This document shows, in pieces, positions 1-5,014 of a DNA stretch of 8,641 bases. A program made the translations under genes and the position numbers. The notes below the pieces were generated by a model, which saw only the letters and a list, made by a program, of their open reading frames with translations, had not been told where the DNA came from and made no database searches. Source of the DNA: Acidobacteriota bacterium (GTDB lineage Bacteria > Actinomycetota > Acidimicrobiia > Acidimicrobiales > UBA8190); NCBI GenBank assembly GCA_028872975.1, contig JAGWNV010000093.1, forward strand, positions 1-8,641, read 5' to 3'. Every line of letters starts with the position of its first letter. Positions within the stretch are counted from its first letter, which is position 1.

Positions 1-101
1 GGTACGAGGAATGACAGAGGGAGCCATCGGGGAGATCGGAGCCGACGAGTCCTCCCGCGTCGGGACCTCTCCTCGCATCCCCGGGGCGAAGCTCCCAGTT
101 T

Positions 102-120
102 GCGTCGGCCCATCCGACGC
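102..120. repeat. Inverted repeat, 7-bp arms, 5-nt loop
   Basis: GCGTCGG (102-108) and CCGACGC (114-120) are perfect reverse complements around the loop CCCAT. The loop and the first base of the right arm (109-114, CCCATC) can instead pair with GATGGG at 124-129, so two mutually exclusive foldings are possible in RNA. The pairing is seen directly; any regulatory role is inference. Confidence 0.6.
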
Positions 121-137
121 TCCGATGGGTGTCAAGG

Positions 138-160
138 GGTGTGCCGGGCTCCGGCACACC
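138..160. repeat. Inverted repeat, 10-bp arms, 3-nt loop
   Basis: GGTGTGCCGG (138-147) and CCGGCACACC (151-160) are perfect reverse complements around GCT. The hairpin would be very stable in RNA, but AGTGACGGG follows rather than a T run. It could be a processing or attenuation hairpin or, as DNA, a dyad for a regulator. It lies 163 bp upstream of the SRPBCC start. Confidence 0.65.
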
Positions 161-172
161 AGTGACGGGCCA

Positions 173-219
173 CTCGGCCGAGGGCAGTCTCCTCTCAGGC
201 CAGGTGAGCTCGGGCCGAG
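173..219. repeat. Pair of CTCGG/CCGAG dyads
   Basis: CTCGGCCGAG at 173-182 is a 10-bp palindrome. Nearly the same dyad returns at 209-219 as CTCGG-G-CCGAG. Their centres are about 36 bp apart. The arms can also pair between the two copies. This could be a pair of operator half-sites or chance in GC-rich DNA. Confidence 0.4.
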
Positions 220-322
220 ATACAGGCAGTAGGTCCCATCCCGCCGCTCGAGCCGGGATCCCGGCGGCCAACCGTGCCGTTGGTCCCTTCCGCCGCCGGG
301 AGCGGGCGCCCATGCTGGCGGT

Positions 323-1093
323 ATGAAGGTCGGAACGAAGCTCGCGTATGCAGCGATGTTGACGGCGGGCGCGTACGCGGCCGCTCTCCGAACGTGGCTG
401 TGGCGCTGGGGGGCGACTGACGAGGAGGTGGCCGGGCCATACCCTGGTGCCGGGCTCGTCCCCGAGGCCAAACGGTCACCCACCATGGCCGTCACCATCG
501 ACGCCCCCCCCGAGCAGGTGTGGCCCTGGCTCGTCCAGATGGGCTGGGACCGTGCCGGGTGGTACTCCTGGGACCTGCTCGACAACGCCGGTCGGCGAAG
601 TGCCACCGAGATCCACCCAGAGTGGCAAGACCTCGCCGTCGGCGACGAGCTCAAGTTCTGGGTGCTGGGACGCGTCGCCGACGCCTATCGAGTGGCTGTC
701 ATCGAGCCGAATCGCTTTCTCGGCCTGCACGGCTATTCGGACTTGCGGGGTAGGTGGCTCGATCCGAGCGAGCCACGGCCGTCGTCCTACATGGAGGCCC
801 TGTGGGGGTTCCAGCTCAGGGAGTTGGCCCGAGCCCGCACTCGGCTCGTCATCAGTGGCTACCAGAAATTCCGGCCCCTTTGGCTGGAGCGGTCCTTCGC
901 GCCGTGGTTCGTGCTCGCCGTCTCGTGGCCGATGCAGGCGAGACTGATGGCGGTGCTCAAGCGGAACATCGAACGGGCGACCCGGCCTTCGTCGACGGTG
1001 ACGAAGGCTGGAGGAGAAGCCCCCGCCCTTGCCGGCGAGCGGACCTCGGCATCGACACCGCGCCTGCGGGTAGACAGGAGGGCTGCGTCATGA
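323..1093 (+). CDS. Membrane-anchored SRPBCC (START-like) family protein
   Basis: A 256-residue protein of the SRPBCC superfamily, whose members fold into a helix-grip cavity that binds hydrophobic ligands; the ligand here is unknown. Residues 6-24 form an uncleaved-looking hydrophobic segment, suggesting an N-terminal anchor. The RWGAT stretch (28-32), the core motif IDAPPEQVWPWLVQMG (59-74), and the GWYSWDLLDN (79-88) and PEWQDLAVGDEL (99-110) blocks match the actinobacterial group typified by a VWPWLVQMG motif. About 35 C-terminal residues (222-256) are polar, low in order and probably dispensable. The ATG at 323 has only a weak GGCGG ahead of it, but the frame and anchor begin naturally there. 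The TGA overlaps the ATG of the PPOX gene (ATGA, 1090-1093), so the two are almost certainly co-transcribed and translationally coupled. Family assignment is firm; function is not. Confidence 0.88.
   Translation: MKVGTKLAYAAMLTAGAYAAALRTWLWRWGATDEEVAGPYPGAGLVPEAKRSPTMAVTIDAPPEQVWPWLVQMGWDRAGWYSWDLLDNAGRRSATEIHPEWQDLAVGDELKFWVLGRVADAYRVAVIEPNRFLGLHGYSDLRGRWLDPSEPRPSSYMEALWGFQLRELARARTRLVISGYQKFRPLWLERSFAPWFVLAVSWPMQARLMAVLKRNIERATRPSSTVTKAGGEAPALAGERTSASTPRLRVDRRAAS
1076..1082 (+). promoter_or_regulatory. Strong Shine-Dalgarno for the PPOX gene
   Basis: AGGAGGG lies 7 nt before the ATG at 1090, inside the last codons of the SRPBCC gene. It fixes the PPOX start at 1090 instead of an upstream in-frame codon. 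Confidence 0.85.
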
Positions 1094-1494
1094 ATACCAC
1101 GGCCAGGATGCTGGACTCCGACGCCTTGGCGGGGGCGTCCTTCATCAGCCTGACGAGCTTCAAGCGGGACGGATCGGCGGTGTCGACTCCGGTGTGGTGC
1201 GCCGGGGAGGACCGGGCCCTGCTCGTCTTCACCGAAGCGAACTCAGGGAAGGTGAAGCGGATTCGCCACGACCCGCATGTGCGAGTGGCGCTCTCCAGCG
1301 CCCGGGGCAGGCTGCGTGGACCCGCCGTCGACGCCGATGCCGTCATCGTCGAAGAGACGGCCCGCGTCAAGGAGCTCCTCGCAGGGAAGTACGGGTGGAT
1401 CTGGTCTGCCTACAACTTCCTGATGGCGACGACTCGGCGCATCCGCCACCAGGCACCGCCGGAGGCAGTGACCGTCAAGATCACACTCCGCTGA
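1090..1494 (+). CDS. PPOX-class oxidoreductase, Rv2061-like (F420-type)
   Basis: A 134-residue protein of the pyridoxamine-5'-phosphate-oxidase-like split-barrel fold. It resembles the short F420-dependent PPOX group typified by mycobacterial Rv2061c, which is of about the same length. Supporting blocks are FISLTSFKRDGSAVSTPVW (18-36, the first strands of the barrel), NSGKVKRIRHDPHVRVAL (51-68, the usual cofactor phosphate-contact region) and KYGW (100-103). Members of this group bind F420 or flavin and reduce small substrates; the cofactor and substrate here cannot be read from sequence alone. The start is fixed by AGGAGGG at 1076-1082. The ATGA overlap with the preceding SRPBCC gene suggests a shared mRNA and perhaps handling of the same lipophilic compound, which is inference. 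No terminator hairpin with a T run is seen downstream. Confidence 0.9.
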   Translation: MNTTARMLDSDALAGASFISLTSFKRDGSAVSTPVWCAGEDRALLVFTEANSGKVKRIRHDPHVRVALSSARGRLRGPAVDADAVIVEETARVKELLAGKYGWIWSAYNFLMATTRRIRHQAPPEAVTVKITLR

Positions 1495-1665
1495 AACCCG
1501 GGCGCCCCGCGCATTTCGGCATGGCCGTCTGCGCCCTCCTGCTTCTGGAAGGACGACCCCTCGAACACCCTTGACGCCGGCGGTCCAGGGTCGGGCAGCC
1601 GGTCGGGAGTACGACAGGCGCCGAGGCGACGATCGTGAAGATCGACCCCGCATGGCCGAGTGAGA

Positions 1666-1702
1666 CCCGGTCACGGTCCTAGGATTCGGTCCCGTGACCG
1701 GG
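1666..1702. repeat. 11-bp inverted repeat covering the next gene's start codon
   Basis: CCCGGTCACGG (1666-1676) and CCGTGACCGGG (1692-1702) are perfect reverse complements separated by 15 nt. The GTG start of the following membrane-protein gene (1694-1696) and the codons right after it lie in the right arm, and its weak AGGA (1681-1684) lies in the loop, next to a small TCCTAGGA palindrome (1677-1684). In RNA the arm would hide the start codon; in DNA it could be an operator. There is no T tract, so a terminator is less likely. Confidence 0.7.
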
Positions 1703-2395
1703 GGGGTTCGGGGGCGCGGCTACTGGTTCGTCCCGATGGTCTTCGGGCTGGCGACGCTCGGATCGGTCGGCTTCTACCAGGAGCGGAACCCGTGCCCAGC
1801 GGGACAGTCCTCCTGCTCCTACCGTCTCGACCAGTTCGCGACAGCTCTGCTACACGCAGGCCTCACGCCCATGTCATCGGGTTCTCATCAGGCCGCCGGT
1901 ATCTACTGGCTCGCAGTGATCCCTGCAACGTTCGCCTTGGTGGTCGTCTTCTACGTCCTGAGGGGAGGATCGAGGCCCGTGGGCAGGCTGGTGTCGGCGC
2001 TGGGCATGGGACCAGTCCTCCTGGCCGCGCTGGTCATGCTGGGGTACGACGAACCTGGCACCGGGAGCCTTCTGCCCGCGGACTTCGTCGTCCGAGGTCT
2101 CGTCGGGGTAGTGGTCTTGGGCCTCACCATGCTCGTGTTGGGGCTCGTCGAGCACGACAAGACGGTGGTGGTCCTCGCAGCCGGCGCCGTTGGCGTCGCG
2201 TTTTTGGCCTGCCTCTACGACATCGAGAACGTGACCGGGAACATCGCCAACAGCCCGACAGCGCCGAACGTGATCGCCCCGGGTCTCTACTTCCTCCTGG
2301 CCGCGCTGGTCCTCGGACTTCCCGACCTGGTCGGCTGGGTGGGGCGGTCGTCGCGAGGGAAGGACGCACCGCGGCCGGCTCCGGGCGGGCCCTGA
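1694..2395 (+). CDS. Six-helix integral membrane protein, unknown function
   Basis: A 233-residue membrane protein with six likely helices at about 10-28, 68-89, 97-117, 131-152, 157-176 and 192-212. A 39-residue loop between helices 1 and 2 carries Cys34 and Cys41 in an NPCPAGQSSCSYR context, plausibly a disulfide on the outer face. A conserved-looking YDIENV (175-180) ends helix 5. The tail is short and polar. It looks like an uncharacterised actinobacterial membrane family; no catalytic or transport motif is visible. I chose GTG 1694 because it precedes the whole first helix and has AGGA 9 nt upstream. The only other in-frame option, ATG 1736, would cut into helix 1 and has no ribosome binding site. 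The start lies inside the 1666-1702 inverted repeat. The gene stands alone, 199 bp after the PPOX gene, and converges on the minus-strand gene ending at 2439. Confidence 0.8.
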   Translation: MTGGVRGRGYWFVPMVFGLATLGSVGFYQERNPCPAGQSSCSYRLDQFATALLHAGLTPMSSGSHQAAGIYWLAVIPATFALVVVFYVLRGGSRPVGRLVSALGMGPVLLAALVMLGYDEPGTGSLLPADFVVRGLVGVVVLGLTMLVLGLVEHDKTVVVLAAGAVGVAFLACLYDIENVTGNIANSPTAPNVIAPGLYFLLAALVLGLPDLVGWVGRSSRGKDAPRPAPGGP

Positions 2396-2438
2396 GCGGG
2401 CTGCTCGGACCCTGTTGGGCGGCCTCGGGTGCCGGCGG

Positions 2439-3083
2439 CTACGTGACCGTGAACGGCATCGGCGCCGTGCGGACCACCTCTCCCCCGCCGAGGTCGAGGT
2501 CGGCCGCCACCGCCCACTCCCCGGGGGGGATGGCATATCCCAACTCGGGGACGAAGCTCGCCGTCCCGACGAGGAGGGGGACCGCGGCCTTCTCCCCGGA
2601 GGGGACCTGGAAGAGGCGGATCGGGAGGCGCATCGCCCCGGCACAACCTCCGACGACGGCCAGGGTCGTCGGGTCGAGGACACGCCCCACGAGTTGGCCG
2701 GTGGTGCGGAGGGCGAGGTCGGCGGCCCCGGTGTTGGTGACGGCCAGGGTCGTCCTGGCGCTGCGGCCGGCCTGTACCGTGAGCGGCTCGGCCAGGGCGG
2801 CGATGAGGACGTCCCCGGCGGCCTCGGGCACCGCTCGACCGGTCGGTAGCCGCCCGGCTGTCGGATTCGGGTAGGCGAGTGCTCCGACGGTCAGCTCCAC
2901 GTCCTGGCCGAAGCGCTCGTGAAGGCGGCCGGCGACGTCGACGGCCCAGGGCTGGAGGTGGATGGCAAAAGGCGGGTGACGGTCGTGTTCGACCCGGGGA
3001 TCGGGATAGGCCTGGAGCGGGCGCGAGAGATCGTCGTGGAGTTCGACGAGGACGGCCTTCAGCTCGGCCCAGACGTCGTCCAC
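2439..3083 (-). CDS. Unknown protein with Ig-like C-terminal half
   Basis: A 214-residue protein from the GTG at 3083. Residues 1-75 are mixed alpha/beta, with an HLQPWAVDVAGRLHERFG block (42-59) followed by DVELTVGALAYPNP (61-74). Residues 88-214 read as a beta-sandwich: AGRSARTTLAVTNTGAADLA (105-124) is the typical edge of an Ig-like or BsuPI/CARDB-like domain, then a GRVLDPTTLAVVGG strand pair (133-146), SGEKAAVPLLVGTAS (162-176) and YAIPPGEWAVAADLDL (183-198). No signal peptide or enzyme motif is seen, so it is probably cytoplasmic. The frame stays open upstream to an ATG at 3302, but that stretch is Arg-rich, shadow-like and would overlap the divergent kinase gene. GTG 3083 is therefore preferred although no clear Shine-Dalgarno precedes it. 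I do not know its function. Confidence 0.72.
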   Translation of the reverse strand: MDDVWAELKAVLVELHDDLSRPLQAYPDPRVEHDRHPPFAIHLQPWAVDVAGRLHERFGQDVELTVGALAYPNPTAGRLPTGRAVPEAAGDVLIAALAEPLTVQAGRSARTTLAVTNTGAADLALRTTGQLVGRVLDPTTLAVVGGCAGAMRLPIRLFQVPSGEKAAVPLLVGTASFVPELGYAIPPGEWAVAADLDLGGGEVVRTAPMPFTVT

Positions 3084-3267
3084 CGGCCCACTGTCGCATG
3101 CGGAGCCCCCCGGCGGGAACGGTGGAACGGGCAGCGTGACCAGGCGTCGCCCAGTTCGTGCCCGACCAGCTCTCCCTGGGAGGTCCGGAGCCCGGGGCCG
3201 GCGAGTACGCGGGGTCGTGCCTCGGCTCCGGGCCCGGGCGGCGGCGCAGCGTCCCCGTCTCCGTCCG

Positions 3268-4038
3268 GTGACACGGCGCGAGACTCTCGTCGTGGCCGGC
3301 ATCGACGAGGTTCAGGTCGTCGTCGCCCACAGCGAGCGGGCGACCCTGCGGGTCGGCGACGTGTTCCTGAAGATCGACGCCGACCAGGCCCGGACCGACG
3401 TCGAGGTCGAGGCGATGGCGATCGCCCCGGTCCCGACCCCGACGGTCCTGTGGCGCAGGCCCCCGGTCCTCGCCCTCGCCGCCCTCCCAGGCTCGCCCTT
3501 GGGCCGCCTCGGCGAGCGCTCGACCGCGTCCCCGGCAGCGTGGGCGGCAGCTGGCGCCGCCGTCCGCACGCTCCACGACGCACCGCTCCCGCCGTGGCCC
3601 GGGACGAGCGCCGACGAAGACGTATCGCGCCTCGACGGCGAGTGCGAGTGGCTCGTCAGGAACGCCGTCCTTCCCCCCGATCTGGTCAGGCGCAACCGCG
3701 AGGTCGCCGAGGCCGCCCTTCGGCCGTGGACGCCGGTGTTCACGCACGGGGACCTCCAGGTGGCCCATGTGTTCGTCGAAGGCGACGAGGTCACCGGCAT
3801 CGTCGACTGGTCCGATGCGGGCCGGGGAGACGCCATGTTCGACCTCGCCGTCCTGACGCTCGGGCACGAGGAGCGCCTCGGCGATGTCGTTGCCGGGTAC
3901 GGCACCGACGTCGACCTCGATGTGATTCGCGCCTGGTGGTCGTGGCGGAGCCTGGTGGCGGCCCGATGGCTGATCGAGCACGGCTTCGACCCCTCCTCGC
4001 CGGGGTGCGAGTTCGACGTGCTGCGACGGGGCGGGTAG
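3268..4038 (+). CDS. Aminoglycoside phosphotransferase-like kinase
   Basis: A 256-residue protein of the APH/choline-kinase-like fold. Lys35 in GDVFLKID (31-38) is the likely ATP-binding lysine, and Glu48 in VEVEAM (46-51) is a candidate partner. The catalytic loop is HGDLQVAHVFV (160-170), with Asp162 as the putative base. DW at 180-181 (GIVDWSDAGRGD) matches the metal-binding Asp of the DFG-equivalent. The position normally Asn in HxDxxxxN is His167. The substrate is unknown: related proteins include resistance enzymes but also many kinases of small metabolites, and nothing here shows antibiotic resistance. GTG 3268 was chosen because homology-like sequence (LVVAGIDEVQ) follows it; GTG 3292 and GTG 3136 are alternatives, and none has a strong ribosome binding site. 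It diverges from the Ig-like gene across 184 bp. Family is firm, start uncertain. Confidence 0.85.
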   Translation: MTRRETLVVAGIDEVQVVVAHSERATLRVGDVFLKIDADQARTDVEVEAMAIAPVPTPTVLWRRPPVLALAALPGSPLGRLGERSTASPAAWAAAGAAVRTLHDAPLPPWPGTSADEDVSRLDGECEWLVRNAVLPPDLVRRNREVAEAALRPWTPVFTHGDLQVAHVFVEGDEVTGIVDWSDAGRGDAMFDLAVLTLGHEERLGDVVAGYGTDVDLDVIRAWWSWRSLVAARWLIEHGFDPSSPGCEFDVLRRGG

Positions 4039-4046
4039 CTCGTCTC

Positions 4047-4085
4047 GGTCCGGTGCCTCCCCTCCCTACGGATCAGGTCCGGACC
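4047..4085. repeat. Repeated GGTCCGG / inverted repeat after the kinase gene
   Basis: GGTCCGG occurs at 4047-4053 and 4076-4082, the second copy within the palindrome GGTCCGGACC (4076-4085). The first copy can pair with CCGGACC (4079-4085) around a 25-nt loop. It lies 8 bp past the kinase stop and could act as a weak transcript-end structure, but no T run follows. Confidence 0.4.
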
Positions 4086-4223
4086 GCGGAAGTGCCTTCG
4101 ACCAGGAGGCTTGCCAGCGGCACCTCCCGGTGGCGGGGCCGGACGCTGCGGCGTCGGGCGGGCGGGCGGGGAAGGGCCGCCGCCCACGTTTGGGGGCCCC
4201 GCCGGCCGTGGTACCTGTTCTGA

Positions 4224-4442
4224 ATGGTGAGCGACACCGCAGCGACGACCGGGACCCCCGGGGCCGCCCTGGCCCATCGCCAGGTCCGCCGCGAGACGGC
4301 CCTGCTCTCGGACGGGACCTGGAGCGGCGCCATGTCCTGCGAGTGCGGGTGGGCGGTCAGAGCCGAGAAGCACCGGAGCCGGGAGGCACTCGCCATCGTG
4401 CTCCGTCGAGCCTGGCGGTTCCACGCCGGGGCGACCGCCTGA
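4224..4442 (+). CDS. Small Cys-x-Cys-Gly-Trp protein, hypothetical
   Basis: A 72-residue protein. An N-terminal 20 residues rich in Ala/Thr are followed by a compact body, TWSGAMSCECGWAVRAEK (32-49), then a basic amphipathic helix (51-66) ending WRFHAG (64-69). Cys39, Cys41, His50 and His67 could form a small metal site like a reduced zinc ribbon; this is inference. Codon third positions are almost all G or C, as in the neighbouring real genes, which supports it being coded. No Shine-Dalgarno is visible and a stop codon abuts the ATG, so translation may be leaderless. It sits 185 bp after the kinase gene and 19 bp before the convergent end of the Imm-5-like gene. Function unknown. Confidence 0.6.
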   Translation: MVSDTAATTGTPGAALAHRQVRRETALLSDGTWSGAMSCECGWAVRAEKHRSREALAIVLRRAWRFHAGATA

Positions 4443-4461
4443 CGAACCGTCGGCCCGGCGC

Positions 4462-5010
4462 TCAGCCGTCGGCGTCGGTCCGACCGATCCCGGCTTGGAG
4501 GGCCCGGATGACGGCGCCGAGCCGTCCCGAGGCGAGGAGCCCGGGCCCGAGGGGCCCGGAACGGTCCTCCCCGACCAGCGGGAGGGCCCCGAGGGCGGCG
4601 CGCACGCCCGCCGACATGTGGTCGAGCTGCCAGCGGATCTCGTCCTCGACGGCGCCGGGCCGATCCGGGTCGGAGAGGCCCACGGCATGCGCCGCGTAGG
4701 CGGCGGCGCCCAGCGCATGGGCGCCCATGTGGCACACGGCGACGGCCTGACCGGCGGCTCGAGCAGCGGCAGCGGCGGCGGGAGCCTTCACCTCGCCCGC
4801 GCGGACACCACCGACGAACCGACGGCGGATCTCCTCGGCGGCGTCCGGCTCCCCCCGGGCGAAGGCCCGGGCCCGGGCGATGAGCGCCCGAGGCCGGCCG
4901 TCGTCGGGCGCCTCGGCCTCGAACACCCCGAGGACCCGCTCTGCGCAGTCGGCGGCCCAGGCGGCGACGAGCCGTCGGTCGGCTTGGCGCAACGTCTGCG
5001 GCGACGCCAC
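4462..5010 (-). CDS. Imm-5-like putative immunity protein
   Basis: A 182-residue, Ala-rich, mostly helical cytoplasmic protein. It matches the family usually annotated as Imm-5-like putative immunity protein: LVAAWAADCAERVLGVFE (14-31), DDGRPRALIARARAFARGE (36-54), the helical ARAAGQAVAVCHMGAHALG (83-101) and EIRWQLDHM (124-132). The family was named from predicted toxin-immunity contexts, but most members stand alone and have no proven role. The start is GTG 5010, four bases after the TGA of the lipase gene on the same strand; TTG 4992 is the alternative. The tight spacing indicates co-transcription with the lipase lipoprotein and perhaps translational coupling, since no good ribosome binding site is seen. 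Residues 145-182 are Gly-rich and less conserved-looking. Family call is good; biological role unknown. Confidence 0.8.
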   Translation of the reverse strand: MASPQTLRQADRRLVAAWAADCAERVLGVFEAEAPDDGRPRALIARARAFARGEPDAAEEIRRRFVGGVRAGEVKAPAAAAAARAAGQAVAVCHMGAHALGAAAYAAHAVGLSDPDRPGAVEDEIRWQLDHMSAGVRAALGALPLVGEDRSGPLGPGLLASGRLGAVIRALQAGIGRTDADG

Positions 5011-5014
5011 GGGC

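Larger units (their letters stand above)
1..322. other. Non-coding leader region with inverted repeats
   Basis: No gene is convincing here. A 73-codon frame from the ATG at position 11 stays open to 232, but its third positions are less G/C-biased than those of the real genes, its GAGGA sits directly against the ATG, and its product resembles nothing I recognise. The region instead contains perfect inverted repeats (102-120, 138-160) and two CTCGG/CCGAG dyads (173-182, 209-219), all upstream of the SRPBCC gene. It may be the 5' leader or promoter region of that gene, or the tail of something left of the window. No poly-T tract follows any of the hairpins, so no classical intrinsic terminator is seen. 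Confidence 0.5.

Noticed and set aside
138..160. Intrinsic terminator
   Set aside because: The hairpin is strong but no T-rich tract follows on either strand.
11..232. Possible 73-residue protein at the left end
   Set aside because: Codon bias is weaker than in the neighbours, GAGGA touches the ATG with no spacer, no family is recognised, and the stretch is dominated by inverted repeats.
3084..3302. N-terminal extension of the Ig-like protein to ATG 3302
   Set aside because: The extra residues are Arg-rich and unstructured-looking and would overlap the divergent kinase start; GTG 3083 begins where protein-like sequence begins.
2287..3981. Long minus-strand open frame (564 codons) across the Ig-like and kinase genes
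   Set aside because: It covers two genes with clear or domain-like content in other frames, and its product is low-complexity Arg/Pro/Gly sequence.
3312..4718. Long minus-strand open frame (468 codons) opposite the kinase gene and small CxCGW gene
   Set aside because: The kinase motifs lie on the + strand; this product is shadow-like Ser/Pro/Arg-rich sequence.
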